Shown here piece by piece: positions 44,518-53,909 of a stretch of 64,000 bases of DNA. The notes beneath the pieces were generated by a model. That model was not told the DNA's origin, searched no databases, and saw only the letters and a list, made by a program, of their open reading frames with translations. The translations under genes and the position numbers were made by a program. Position 1 is the stretch's first letter. Each line of letters starts with the position of its first letter. This DNA comes from Pseudophaeobacter flagellatus (GTDB lineage Bacteria; Pseudomonadota; Alphaproteobacteria; Rhodobacterales; Rhodobacteraceae), in contig NZ_JAJQRG010000001.1 in the NCBI RefSeq assembly GCF_021228235.1, positions 1-64,000 on the forward strand. The letters are read 5' to 3'.

Positions 44518-44639
44518 TGGTGTGGTTCCTTGTGGGGGCTGTATTTCCAGAGGGGGGTGCTACAATCACCCCCCTTTTTCGGCGGATGCCGCGTTGTGCT
44601 GTGAATTTTGGAAAGCTGCTGGGGGGCTGCCCGCCGTGA

Positions 44640-44906
44640 TTAGCGCCTCCGGCGGGGCAGCTTGTGTTTTGGGGCCGGGCTGGTGCCCGGCTTTGCTGTT
44701 AGTGCTGGGCGCTTAGGCCCCGGCCTGATCGTTATCAAAAGCATGTCCGCCCCCCCCCCCCCGGGGGGGGCATGGGGGAGGACGGGCACGGTGCGCCGGA
44801 TTAAGCGCGCTAATCCATCAATGAAGAGCGTCGGTTTCCCCTGTGTCCCGAGCTCAACTAACAGATCGGCGAGCCGGTCCGTCTCAAGGCGTAGATGTGT
44901 GGCCAA
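44640..44906 (-). CDS. Short hypothetical ORF upstream of the replication gene
   Basis: 88 codons from a TTG. LETDRLADLLVELGTQGKP is protein-like, and the frame stays open upstream, so it may be the end of a lost gene. It runs through a C13G8 tract (44750-44770), which could shift its frame. Confidence 0.35.
   Translation of the reverse strand: MATHLRLETDRLADLLVELGTQGKPTLFIDGLARLIRRTVPVLPHAPPGGGGADMLLITIRPGPKRPALTAKPGTSPAPKHKLPRRRR
44750..44770. repeat. C13G8 homopolymer tract
   Basis: Thirteen C followed directly by eight G. It is slippage-prone and self-complementary at its centre, and is also a site where an assembly error would be likely. Confidence 0.85.
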
Positions 44907-45749
44907 CGCAGGCCAGCCGGGGCCAATGAGCCGCTTTTCAGTTCCCGCAATCGCTGGAGAGCACGTTAGGGCTTCGCGACGTACGGGTCCCAGTCGAAGG
45001 AGCGGTCAAGCAAAGAAAACGACCGGCCAACGGCTATTCGCTCAGGTCACTTTTTGTCTTTTCCAAGAAAACGTCTTCTAGGAACATTCAACCCTCCAGT
45101 TTCCAAAGCGGAGGTTAAATACATGCCCCCTTCATCGTCGTGTCTTGTAAGGTCGGAGAGAGCAAGAGAATTTAGGATATATGTATTTTATTTCATTGGC
45201 TTATGGGGGGACTTCTTTCGAAGAGACAGAGATGTGATCATTGCCAGACTGGGGTTCGTCATGGAAACCAACTGGGTTTGAGATCGCCTTTTGTGGCATC
45301 TGAACCGGGTACCAAAAGGTGCCCTAGGTGACCCACAAAAACTGGGAAGTGCCCCAAGTTGAGGGGCACTTTTTTACATTCTACAGGTAGTTTCAACCAG
45401 CGGCCAAACAGATTAATGCCAGTAAGAGCACTTACCTGAGCGTTATGACCTGCAGCGCCTTCTCTCTTTCATAAGTCAAAGTAAACTCCTCAGCCTATTT
45501 GAACGCCAACCTGACCCCGAAAGATGTTAGCCCATGCGGATCGTGGCCAGTTCCATCCAAAAGCCTTTCTGGTTGATCCCTAGGGAAAGAAAGCGAAGGG
45601 GTAGCTGTGAAAGAGGGGCCGTTAAGTGAGGCTGTAAGTTTATTGTTGCTAAACCAAATGAAGAGCCGCTCAGCCCCGGCATGGCGTGTTTGCGGAACAT
45701 AGATGGATCACGCTAGAGTTCAGTGTCTGTAAGGCCATCTGAATTCCCT
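44907..45749. other. Right end of the accessory region, no clear gene
   Basis: About 840 bp. A 75-codon plus frame at 45054-45281 (ending IIARLGFVMETNWV) is the only candidate and is weak. A good terminator lies at 45347-45375. No tRNA fragment matching tRNA-Thr was found here. Confidence 0.4.
45347..45375 (+). terminator. Strong hairpin terminator
   Basis: Stem aagtgcccc (45347-45355) / ggggcactt (45363-45371) followed by a T-run. No obvious gene ends just before it on the plus strand. Confidence 0.75.
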
Positions 45750-45751
45750 CC

Positions 45752-46140
45752 TTGGATTACTCGTGTAGCCCCATGTCGGTGAACACGCCGGAACTGGCCG
45801 CGACGGCGCTTTCAAAGGCGCGCTGCTCGCGTCGTTCCAGATCGTCCGACGCAAAGCCGAGGATCGTGAGGGGGACTCTTTGCGCATGGCGGCAAAGTCG
45901 ATCCCTAGCGCGTCGAGTTTGCCGGGGCGGAGGTTCTCGACGATAATGTCGGCTTCGGCGCAGAGCGCGCGTGCCTTGGCCAGCCCGTCGTCGGACTTGA
46001 GGTCAAGATTCACGATGAGCTTGTTGCGCATCAGGATCGCATTGGCCGGGCTGTCCAACACCGGGCCGTCTGGCGGGGCAATATGCACGACCGTTGCGCC
46101 CAGATCCCCCAACAACATCGTCACGGCAGGCTCGGCTATA
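45752..46140 (-). pseudogene. CaiB/BaiF CoA-transferase remnant
   Basis: The frame reads VTMLLGDLGATVVHI, then ALCAEADIIVENLRPGKLDALG, a classic CaiB/BaiF (class III CoA-transferase) start, to about AAMRKE. A frameshift near 45880 moves the reading to LTILGFASDDLERRE ... ASSGVFTDMGLHE, which then stops. The first dozen residues and about two thirds of the enzyme (normally near 400 residues) are gone, so the gene is dead. It lies beside the accessory region border. Confidence 0.8.
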
Positions 46141-46223
46141 TATTATTGCCCGAAATCAACTGCTTTGACCTTGGTAGAGGCAGTTTTGAGAATGAATTGT
46201 GCATGATATTTCGGACAGGCGTG

Positions 46224-47888
46224 TCATCGGTCGGACAGGATCCAGCGGGCCGCCTTTTCTGCTATCATGAGCGTCGGGGAATTGGTGTTGCCACTGGTGA
46301 TCTCGGGCATGATGCTGGCATCAATGACGCGCAGCCCGGCCACGCCCTTCAGCCGCAGGTGAGGGTCCAGAACGGCACTGTCATCACCCTCGCGCCCCAT
46401 CTTCACGGTCCCTACAGGGTGAAAGATCGTGTTGGCGATGTCTCCGGCCAGCTTGGCGAGCTCCTCGTCGCTCTGGTACTGGACGCCCGGTTTGAATTCC
46501 TCAGGCTGGTAGCTTGCCATCGCGGGCTGCGACATGATCCGGCGGACCTGCCGCAGGCTGTCGGCGGCGACCTTCCGGTCCTCCTCGGTCGTCAGGTAGT
46601 TGGGCGAAATCATCGGTGTGTCGCGGAAGTTGGCGGACCGGATGCGCACATGGCCCCGGCTGGTGGGGTTCAGGTTGCAGACGCTGACCGTGATGGCCGG
46701 GAAGTCGTGCAGCGGCTCTCCAAATGCATCAAGGCTGAGCGGCTGCACGTGGTATTCAAGATTGGCATGGGGCTGGTTCGGGTCAGAGCGGGTAAAGGCC
46801 CCCAACTGGCTGGGCGCCATGCTCATCGGGCCGGATCGTTTCAGCGCATATTCCGCGCCGATCATCGCCTTGCCGAAAAGGGTGCTGGTCAGCGCGTTGA
46901 GCGTGCGGGTGCCGCTCACCTTGAAGACCGTACGAATTTGCAGGTGATCTTGCAGGTTTTCGCCCACGGGGGTGTCTTTCAGCACTTTGATGCCATGCTC
47001 ACGCAGTAGAGCCGACGGGCCGATCCCCGACAATTGCAGGATCTGCGGCGAGTTGATCGCCCCGGCCGACAGCACCGTCTCGCGTCGGGCCGTCACGGTG
47101 ACGGTTCGGCTCTTGTGATTAACCAGCGCGCCGGAACAGCGCAGTGCACCGCTGGCGTCCTTCTCGAAGGTCAGTTTTTCGACCTGCGCCTCGGTCCAGG
47201 TCGTCAGGTTGCGCCGCGCTCTGGCGGGCTTCAGGAAGGCCTTGGAGGTGTTCCAACGCCAGCCCGACCGCTGGTTTACGTCGAAATAGCCGACTCCCGC
47301 ATTGTCGCCGCTGTTGAAATCATCGGTCTTGTCGATCCCGGCCTCTTCGGCTGCATCGGCAAAGCTGTCCAGCACGTCCCAGCGCAGGCGCTGCTTTTCC
47401 ACTCGCCATTCGCCGCCATGGCCATGCATATCGGAGAAACGCTCGTTGTTCCCCACCTTGGGGTCGGCCCCGTCATCCAGCTTGTAATGGTCTTCATGTG
47501 CCTTGAAATCGCGCAGCGCGCCGTCCCAGGACCAGTCGTCTTCGCCGGTTAGCGCGGCCCAGTTTTCGTAGTCGCGGGCCTGACCGCGCATGTAGATCAT
47601 GCCGTTGATAGACGAACAGCCGCCCAGCGTCTTGCCGCGCGGGTAGCGCAGGCTGCGCCCGTTCAGCCCCTTGTCGGCCTCGGTGTTGTACATCCAATCG
47701 GTGCGCGGATTGCCGATACAATATAGGTAGCCCACCGGCACGTGGATCCACGGATAGGTATCCCTCTTGCCGGCTTCCAGCAACAGGACACGGTTGCCCG
47801 GATCGGCGCTGAGCCTGTTGGCCAGAAGGCAGCCAGCAGACCCGCCACCAATGACGATGAAATCGAACTCTGTTGCGGCGTCGGCCAT
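46224..47888 (-). CDS. GMC-family oxidoreductase (choline/alcohol dehydrogenase-like)
   Basis: 554 residues. The FAD-binding [18 protein letters not shown] lies at the N-terminus, GMC signature 1 near [20 protein letters not shown], signature 2 near [17 protein letters not shown], and the catalytic His region in [10 protein letters not shown] with [18 protein letters not shown] at the end. It oxidises an alcohol, perhaps choline-like or an aliphatic or polyol substrate. Divergent from a LysR gene that probably controls it. Confidence 0.88.
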   Translation of the reverse strand: MADAATEFDFIVIGGGSAGCLLANRLSADPGNRVLLLEAGKRDTYPWIHVPVGYLYCIGNPRTDWMYNTEADKGLNGRSLRYPRGKTLGGCSSINGMIYMRGQARDYENWAALTGEDDWSWDGALRDFKAHEDHYKLDDGADPKVGNNERFSDMHGHGGEWRVEKQRLRWDVLDSFADAAEEAGIDKTDDFNSGDNAGVGYFDVNQRSGWRWNTSKAFLKPARARRNLTTWTEAQVEKLTFEKDASGALRCSGALVNHKSRTVTVTARRETVLSAGAINSPQILQLSGIGPSALLREHGIKVLKDTPVGENLQDHLQIRTVFKVSGTRTLNALTSTLFGKAMIGAEYALKRSGPMSMAPSQLGAFTRSDPNQPHANLEYHVQPLSLDAFGEPLHDFPAITVSVCNLNPTSRGHVRIRSANFRDTPMISPNYLTTEEDRKVAADSLRQVRRIMSQPAMASYQPEEFKPGVQYQSDEELAKLAGDIANTIFHPVGTVKMGREGDDSAVLDPHLRLKGVAGLRVIDASIMPEITSGNTNSPTLMIAEKAARWILSDR

Positions 47889-48027
47889 GTCTTCCCCCTC
47901 GATCTGCCGGGCAACCGAGGTCTCCCCGCGGCCCCATCCTATCTGGGGGCTTTCGGGTCGAAGGCTCCTCCCTGCCCATCAACACATCCCGGTGTAGAGA
48001 GGCGCGCGGAACAATCCTAATGACATA

Positions 48028-48042
48028 TATCACTGACTGATA
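48028..48042. promoter_or_regulatory. Candidate LysR-type operator
   Basis: TATCA-ctgac-TGATA inverted repeat in the gap between the GMC gene and its divergent LysR gene, 15 bp before the LysR start. Confidence 0.5.
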
Positions 48043-48056
48043 TTAAAATTGGTAAT

Positions 48057-48965
48057 ATGGAAAGATTCTCCAATCTCAACAGTATCCTCGCCTTTATCAC
48101 GGTCGCCCGTGAGGGCAGCGTGTCCCGCGCGGCGGAGGTGCTGAACCTGACGCAGCCGGCGCTTAGTCACCAGATCAGGCGTCTGAGCGAAGAAACTGGG
48201 GTGACCTTTTTCAAGCGTGCGCCGCACGGGCTGAACTTGACGCCGGACGGCAAGGCGCTGCTGCCAAAGGCTGAGGCCGTCTTGAGTGCCATGGCAGAGT
48301 TCCAGCAAAGTGCAAGCAGCCAAGTCGGTCAGGTCTTGGGCACGCTGCGGATCGGAACGATCGTGGACCCTGAGTTCATCCGCTTGGGTCGCCTGTTGAG
48401 CCACTTGGGCGAAACTTACCCCGGCATTGCCACGGAACTGGTGCATGGTATTAGTGGCGATATCCTCGAAAAGCTGCGCCGCGGCCAGATCGACGCGGGG
48501 TTCTACCTGACAGATCCCGGCGCGGTCGACGATCTCGCGGCAGGGGTCCCCTTGCAGGTGCAGCTGCTCGCCACCTTCAACTACCGCATCATCGCCCCCG
48601 TCGGCTGGGAGGCCCGGGTCGCCCGCGCCGACTGGTGCGACCTGGCGCAGCTGCCGTGGATCGGGACCAGCGCGGTTTCTGTTCATAATCGTCTATTGAG
48701 CAGGATCTTTCAGGACCACGGCTGTACGCAGAACACTGTCGCGCTGGTCGATCATGAGGCGTCGATGCTGGAGATGGTCCGCGCCGGGGTTGGCCTGTGC
48801 CTGTGCCGCGAAAACATCGCGCTCGATCAGCAGCACTCCTACAGCCTGAGCCTGTGCGAGACCCAAAGCATACCGGCCTGTCTGGTGATGCTTTCACTAG
48901 AGGCCCGCAAATCCGCGCCTACCATCGCAGCCCTATTCGAACAGCTGGCCACTGTCTGGCGATAA
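48057..48965 (+). CDS. LysR-family regulator
   Basis: 302 residues. The N-terminal helix-turn-helix (GSVSRAAEVLNLTQPALSHQIRRLSEETGV) is followed by a periplasmic-binding-protein-like effector domain. It likely activates or represses the divergent GMC gene. An inverted repeat sits just upstream of its start. Confidence 0.87.
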   Translation: MERFSNLNSILAFITVAREGSVSRAAEVLNLTQPALSHQIRRLSEETGVTFFKRAPHGLNLTPDGKALLPKAEAVLSAMAEFQQSASSQVGQVLGTLRIGTIVDPEFIRLGRLLSHLGETYPGIATELVHGISGDILEKLRRGQIDAGFYLTDPGAVDDLAAGVPLQVQLLATFNYRIIAPVGWEARVARADWCDLAQLPWIGTSAVSVHNRLLSRIFQDHGCTQNTVALVDHEASMLEMVRAGVGLCLCRENIALDQQHSYSLSLCETQSIPACLVMLSLEARKSAPTIAALFEQLATVWR

Positions 48966-49075
48966 ATGATCGCGACGAAAGCATGTTATCAACCAAACGG
49001 CCTGCTGGTTTGGATCGAGACCGCACTCTTGCGCGCTGTCGAAGAACTGAACACCACCTTCGAAACGCCGATCGT

Positions 49076-49144
49076 TCAAAAATAGGCAAGTGAAGCTCCG
49101 GCAATGCCGCCGCCAATAATTGCGATGTCATGAATTTCAGGCAT
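49076..49144 (-). pseudogene. 22-codon N-terminal stub of an FAD-dependent oxidoreductase
   Basis: MPEIHDIAIIGGGIAGASLAYF then stop: the FAD-binding GxGxxG start of a DAO-type enzyme with everything after it deleted. The ATG overlaps the end of the M81 peptidase gene by 8 bp, showing it was once the last gene of that operon. The deletion junction lies next to the LysR gene end. Confidence 0.75.
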
Positions 49145-50645
49145 GAAGCGTCTCCAGAGGAAAAACCGGGCGGCGCAGGCGGGTGTATCTGCGCTTGCTG
49201 ACATCCGGGGTGCAAAGCCCGCCTGCGTCGGCGGTGATGATCGCTGAGGCGATGGGAGCGAAGGCGCCCTTGAAATGCTGCATCGACTTCACGGCGAGGA
49301 CCGATTTGCTTGCCGGTTCGATGCCGATCAGGCGAAAGATATTCTGATCCAGCATCTGCATGCGGTCCGTGACGATCATGATGTCGATCCCCTCGACCCG
49401 GAAACACACGCTTATCCCGGTCGAGCCGGGCAACCCGGTGAACATCGGCCCTTCGAACGTGAAGGCACCGTCGCTGATGGCGCGCACCTCTCCGGTGAGT
49501 TCAAGCGGACCGCCGCCGACCGAAGGGTCGCATTTCCCCCCGATACTGAGCGTGACCTGTGCTCCAATCCCGGCCTCCGCCAGTTCCGTGGCCGCCGCAG
49601 GATCCCACAGCGCGCCAGCGGCCGCGTTGGTGATCCCGGCGTCCAGCAGGGCGGCGATCATCGCCGTGCAGTCACTATAGGCACCGGAACCCGGATTGTC
49701 AGAATAATCAGCTACGACAATCGGGCCTTGCGGCGTCGGCTTTTGCTGTAACTGCTCTTGAACCTGGGTGATGCACTCAGGCAGGGAAACCGGCAGGTTC
49801 CATTCGTCGCGAAAAGCCCAGATCTGGTCACAGATACGGGAGCCAATCCCGGCAGCGGTTGCGGCGTCGACCCTGGCGGTGTCATGGGTGACCAGAACGC
49901 TTGGCCCAGCGGCCCAGACGTCTGCATCCGTGAACCCGGCATTGATCGCAACATTCAGGACTCCCGGGGCCTTCATTTCTTCAGCGGCGTTTTCCAACAG
50001 GCGGCACATTGGTCCGCCTTCGGTGGTACGCCCGTCGTCGCAGCCCAGCAGCATCGCAGGGCGTTCAATGGTCAGTTTGGGTGTTATATCCCCGGTCATG
50101 GCCCTGTGAAGCAGGCCTGCTGCCTCGTGGCCCACTTTATGCATATCCACATGCGGATAGGTGCGGAAGGAGACGGCAATCTGTGCCAGGTCTGCCATCT
50201 CATCAAAGATATTGGCATGCAGGTCCAGGGTGATGGCCAAGGGCACCTGCGGTCCGACAACCGATCGGATCTCGCGCAGAAACTGGCTATCGCCATCCTG
50301 ATCGGTTTCCGTGACCATGGCGCCGTGCAACGCCGCGAATACGCCGTCAAAGGGGCCATGTTCCTTCAGACGGCGCAGGCACTCCGTGGTGATTTCCCTG
50401 CGGGTCTCCTCGGTCACGATGCCACCTGGTTCGGCATGGGCCGCAGTGATGAAGACAGGTGTCCAGCCGTGGTCTTCGGCGGCGTCGATGCAACCGCCGA
50501 CCTCGGACCCGGTGCCCTTGAACTTTGCAAGGATTTCATCGCCCTTGAAATAATGGCTGGCATGGAAATCGTTCATATCCGTGCGCATGACCGTGAAGGT
50601 GTTGCTTTCGTTTATGAATTCTATAATGGCGACACGGAAGCTCAT
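49137..50645 (-). CDS. M81 metallopeptidase, MlrC-like
   Basis: 502 residues from ATG 50645. The M81/MlrC pattern is plain: IIEFINESNTFT, AALHGAMVTE, TLDLHANIFDEMADLA, SFRTYPHVDMHKVG with zinc-ligand Asp/His. MlrC cleaves linear microcystin products, but family members are widespread and likely act on other peptides or amides. It is the last full gene of the ABC transporter operon, which suggests that its substrate is what the transporter brings in. Confidence 0.85.
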   Translation of the reverse strand: MSFRVAIIEFINESNTFTVMRTDMNDFHASHYFKGDEILAKFKGTGSEVGGCIDAAEDHGWTPVFITAAHAEPGGIVTEETRREITTECLRRLKEHGPFDGVFAALHGAMVTETDQDGDSQFLREIRSVVGPQVPLAITLDLHANIFDEMADLAQIAVSFRTYPHVDMHKVGHEAAGLLHRAMTGDITPKLTIERPAMLLGCDDGRTTEGGPMCRLLENAAEEMKAPGVLNVAINAGFTDADVWAAGPSVLVTHDTARVDAATAAGIGSRICDQIWAFRDEWNLPVSLPECITQVQEQLQQKPTPQGPIVVADYSDNPGSGAYSDCTAMIAALLDAGITNAAAGALWDPAAATELAEAGIGAQVTLSIGGKCDPSVGGGPLELTGEVRAISDGAFTFEGPMFTGLPGSTGISVCFRVEGIDIMIVTDRMQMLDQNIFRLIGIEPASKSVLAVKSMQHFKGAFAPIASAIITADAGGLCTPDVSKRRYTRLRRPVFPLETLHA

Positions 50646-50717
50646 GTCTTTTATCCTTTGTGCCAAAAGGGGAAATGTGCCGGGCGGTGGCCCGGCTCAG
50701 AATGCAGTGACCGGTTC

Positions 50718-51461
50718 TTAGTGGCCGATCACCTGGTTGATGAATGTGCGCGCCCGGTCGGTTTCCGGGGTTGCGAAAAAGGCCTCGGGGGTGTTGATCT
50801 CCAGTATCTGCCCGGCATCCATGAAAACGATGCGATCCGCCGCCTTGCGGGCAAATCCCATCTCGTGCGTGACGCAGACCATTGTCATCCCGTCGCGGGC
50901 AAGATCGGTCATGACGTCCAGAACCTCGCCAATCGATTCCGGATCCAGCGCCGAGGTTGGTTCGTCGAACAGCATGATGTCGGGCATCATGCACAGGCTG
51001 CGCGCAATCGCGGCGCGCTGTTGCTGACCACCGGACAACTGTGACGGGAATTTCCCTGCGTGATCCACCATGCCCACCCGTGACAGGAGTTCCATCGCCT
51101 GCCGTCTTGCTGTCGCCTTGTCGAGGCGCAGCGTGCAGGTCGGCGAAAGCGTGCAGTTGTCGAGCACTGAGAGGTGCGGGTACAGATTGAAATGCTGGAA
51201 GACCATGCCCGCCCGGGCCCGAACCTGACGCAGCACTGCGGCTTCGTCCGAAAGGGTGACGCCGTCAACCGTGAGACTACCGGACTGATGATCCTCTAGC
51301 CCGTTGATGCACCGGATCAGGGTGGATTTCCCGGATCCGGATGGGCCGCAAATGACGATCCGTTCGCCCTTTTCCACGGTCAGTGTCACGTTCTTCAACG
51401 CGTGGAAGCTGCCGTAGTACTTGTTCAGGGCTTGAATGGATATAGCGCGGGTGTCAGCCAT
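50718..51461 (-). CDS. Polar amino-acid-type ABC transporter, ATP-binding protein
   Basis: 247 residues, GlnQ-like. Walker A GPSGSGKSTLIRC, signature LSGGQQQRAAIARSL, Walker B IMLFDEPTSALDPE and H-loop CVTHEMGFARK are all present. It powers the two permeases encoded upstream. Confidence 0.93.
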   Translation of the reverse strand: MADTRAISIQALNKYYGSFHALKNVTLTVEKGERIVICGPSGSGKSTLIRCINGLEDHQSGSLTVDGVTLSDEAAVLRQVRARAGMVFQHFNLYPHLSVLDNCTLSPTCTLRLDKATARRQAMELLSRVGMVDHAGKFPSQLSGGQQQRAAIARSLCMMPDIMLFDEPTSALDPESIGEVLDVMTDLARDGMTMVCVTHEMGFARKAADRIVFMDAGQILEINTPEAFFATPETDRARTFINQVIGH

Positions 51462-51485
51462 AAAGCGTGTCCTTTCTCTGGGGGC

Positions 51486-52160
51486 TCAGGCTGCCCAGGC
51501 GTTGCGCCTTTCGATCCGGCGCAAGAGCCATTCCAGCACCAGCACCAGTACGAGGTAATGCAGGGCGGCAACGTAATAGGCACGCAGATCAAAGGTTTCG
51601 GAGAAGATGAAACGGGCTTGTCCCATCAGATCAAAGATAGTGATGATGGCCAGCAGAGAGGTGGCTTTGAGCAGCAGGATGAATTCATTGCCAAGCCCGG
51701 GAAGAGCGCGGGCGATGGCAATCGGAAACAGAACGCGGCGGAAGGCCGTCCAGCGCGTCAGGTTAAGCGCCGCATTGGCTTCCCTGATGGAACTGGGAAT
51801 ACCGTTGAGACTGCCGCGAATGATTTCTGCCTGATAGGCGGCGGTGTTCAGCACGAGCGCCAGCAGGCCGCAGTAGTAGGCGTCCCGGAAGAACCACCAA
51901 AGGCCAAGCGACCGCAGGTCCCGGCTGAACTCGCCGGCGCCATAGTAGACCAGGAACAGCAGCACCAGCAGCGGCATGCCCCGGAAAAAAATCACATAGC
52001 CGTAGGCCAGAACGCCGCTGAGGCCCCGGTTGCGCGCCCGGGCGACGCCGATGGGAAGGGCCAGCACAAATCCCAGCAGGATGGCAAGGAGGGTCAGGCT
52101 GGCAGTGACCTTGAGCCCCGAAAGCCACAAGTCTTTGTAATCGAACCAAAGGTCAAGCAT
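51486..52160 (-). CDS. ABC transporter permease (HisM/GlnP type) 1
   Basis: 224 residues from ATG 52160, with about five membrane helices and the EAA-loop NAALNLTRWTAFRRVLFPIA. Its start overlaps the end of the other permease gene by 8 bp. Paired permeases form the heterodimeric channel of polar amino acid importers. Confidence 0.9.
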   Translation of the reverse strand: MLDLWFDYKDLWLSGLKVTASLTLLAILLGFVLALPIGVARARNRGLSGVLAYGYVIFFRGMPLLVLLFLVYYGAGEFSRDLRSLGLWWFFRDAYYCGLLALVLNTAAYQAEIIRGSLNGIPSSIREANAALNLTRWTAFRRVLFPIAIARALPGLGNEFILLLKATSLLAIITIFDLMGQARFIFSETFDLRAYYVAALHYLVLVLVLEWLLRRIERRNAWAA

Positions 52161-52878
52161 GGGCGCGCCCTCCGGCGACAAAGCCGCGCGCGGCACGCCT
52201 CTCAAGCCGTTTCTGGATCCAGGACGAAAAGATCACCAGGCTAATGTAGATGGCCGCAATCACAAGGTAGAAGAAGAACGGCTCCCGGGTGGTGTTGATG
52301 GCCAGGGCGGCCACATGGGTCAGGTCGCTGAGCGCGATCACGGATACCAGCGAGGTGTCCTTCAGTAGGATCACCCAGAGATTGCCAAGCCCAGGCAGGG
52401 CATGGCGCCAGAACTGAGGCAGGACAACCTTCCAAAAACAGTGGAACCGTGACAGCCCAAGCGCCTGAGCCGCCTCGACCTGACCTTTGCCAATGGCCTG
52501 AAGGGCGCCGCGCACCACTTCGCTGCCATAGGCGCTGATGACCAGGCTTAGTGCGATCAGACCGGCCAGAAAGGGGCTGATCGACAGCGTGCTGTCGAGC
52601 CCGGCATAATCCGCTACCCAGCTGATTACGACCTGCGATTGGTAGTAGATGATCAGCAATGTCAGAATCTCGGGCAGGCTTTTGAAGATCGAAACATGCA
52701 TCTGCGCCAGATACCGCAGCGGTCGCCTCCGGGAGCTGCGCGCCCAGTGAATCAGGAACGACAACATGATCGAGACCGGAAAGGTGGCCAGAGCCAGCCC
52801 AAGAGTCATGCTGAGACCGATAAGAAGTTCGTCCCCCCAACCGGTGGGACCGGGGGTCAGAAGGGAAAGTAATTCCAT
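52153..52878 (-). CDS. ABC transporter permease (HisQ/GlnP type) 2
   Basis: 241 residues with about five membrane helices; the EAA-loop region is VEAAQALGLSRFHCFWKVVLPQ. Partner of the downstream permease. Confidence 0.9.
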   Translation of the reverse strand: MELLSLLTPGPTGWGDELLIGLSMTLGLALATFPVSIMLSFLIHWARSSRRRPLRYLAQMHVSIFKSLPEILTLLIIYYQSQVVISWVADYAGLDSTLSISPFLAGLIALSLVISAYGSEVVRGALQAIGKGQVEAAQALGLSRFHCFWKVVLPQFWRHALPGLGNLWVILLKDTSLVSVIALSDLTHVAALAINTTREPFFFYLVIAAIYISLVIFSSWIQKRLERRAARGFVAGGRAHA

Positions 52879-52951
52879 GGAGTCATCCAGGTGGGGGAAG
52901 TTTCAGGCCCTGTCGCCGGTTTCTGTGCTATGGCGACTGAGGCCTTTCTGT

Positions 52952-53749
52952 TCAGCCTTCGAATAGATCGCTGACCATGCGGGGTTGCGAGCGGATGTCG
53001 AATCCAAAGTATTTGGCGCGGATGTCGTCATAGGTGCCGTTGGCGATGATCGCGGCCAGAGCGTCGTCAATGCGTGTTTGCAGCTTTTCATCCTCCAATC
53101 GCATGGCAATACCCGCCCCGATGGTACCGTCCATCAGGAAGTCTTCGCCCACGAAAGCGCAGCAATCGGTACCGTCCGCCATCCAGTCCCCGATGCTGAA
53201 TTTACTTTCCAAAACCAGATCTAGCCGACCGCTTTCCATATCAAGTAAGGCTTCGCCCAGCTTCGGATAAAGCTTGATTTCATTCTCCGGGAAATACTCC
53301 TGCAGAACAGTCACAGCAACCGATCCGGACTGTGTGCCAATGACCATGCCTTCAAGGCTGGCAGGGGTGGCAGTGTCCAGTTCCAGTTCTTTCAGCGCGG
53401 CAAAGCGCATGGCGTTGAAATAATAGGGCGAGGAAAAACGGACCTTTTCCTGGCGCTTCTCGGTGATGGCCATGGAGGCCACCATCACATCGAATTTTTT
53501 CGCGTTGAGAGCGGGTATGATGCCGCCCCATTCGTGGGTGCTCCATTCACACTCTACCTGCATCTGCATGCACAAAGCGTTGCCGATATCCACGTCGAAC
53601 CCTTTGAGAGAGCCGTCTTCAGTCACAAAATTGAAGGGTGCGTAGGCACCTTCTGTGCCAATCCGCAGGGTCTCGGCAGCAGCTGGGAGGGCCAGACTTG
53701 CAGTCAGGAAAACTGCGCAGGGCAGCTTGAAGGGGGCAAAGGCTGTCAT
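52952..53749 (-). CDS. ABC transporter substrate-binding protein (polar amino-acid type)
   Basis: 265 residues from ATG 53749 with AGGTGAG upstream. A signal peptide ends near AAA-E (residue 26). SBP_bac_3 features are visible: LRIGTEGAYAPFNFV, GFDVDIGNALC, and SSPYYFNAM. Binds the solute in the periplasm and delivers it to the permeases. First gene of the operon. Confidence 0.92.
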   Translation of the reverse strand: MTAFAPFKLPCAVFLTASLALPAAAETLRIGTEGAYAPFNFVTEDGSLKGFDVDIGNALCMQMQVECEWSTHEWGGIIPALNAKKFDVMVASMAITEKRQEKVRFSSPYYFNAMRFAALKELELDTATPASLEGMVIGTQSGSVAVTVLQEYFPENEIKLYPKLGEALLDMESGRLDLVLESKFSIGDWMADGTDCCAFVGEDFLMDGTIGAGIAMRLEDEKLQTRIDDALAAIIANGTYDDIRAKYFGFDIRSQPRMVSDLFEG

Positions 53750-53823
53750 GTTTTCGTGTCTCACCTGTTGAGCCCGTAGCGGGTGGCGCTAGTTTGGGCA
53801 ATGTATTAGTTTTTTGGAACGTT

Positions 53824-53839
53824 TGGTGATATTGCACCA
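53824..53839. promoter_or_regulatory. Candidate LysR-type operator in the divergent gap
   Basis: TGGTG-atattg-CACCA inverted repeat lies between the ABC operon and the divergent GcvA-like LysR gene. Confidence 0.5.
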
Positions 53840-53909
53840 CCACGTCCACATTGCTTAAGAATTAGGATCAAAGGGCGTTCGCAAACAATGCAAAAGAAGT
53901 ATTTGTGGT

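Noticed and set aside
36660-45749. Direct repeat of the tRNA-Thr 3' end as a right attachment site
   Set aside because: I looked for the T-arm and acceptor sequence at the right end of the block and did not find it.
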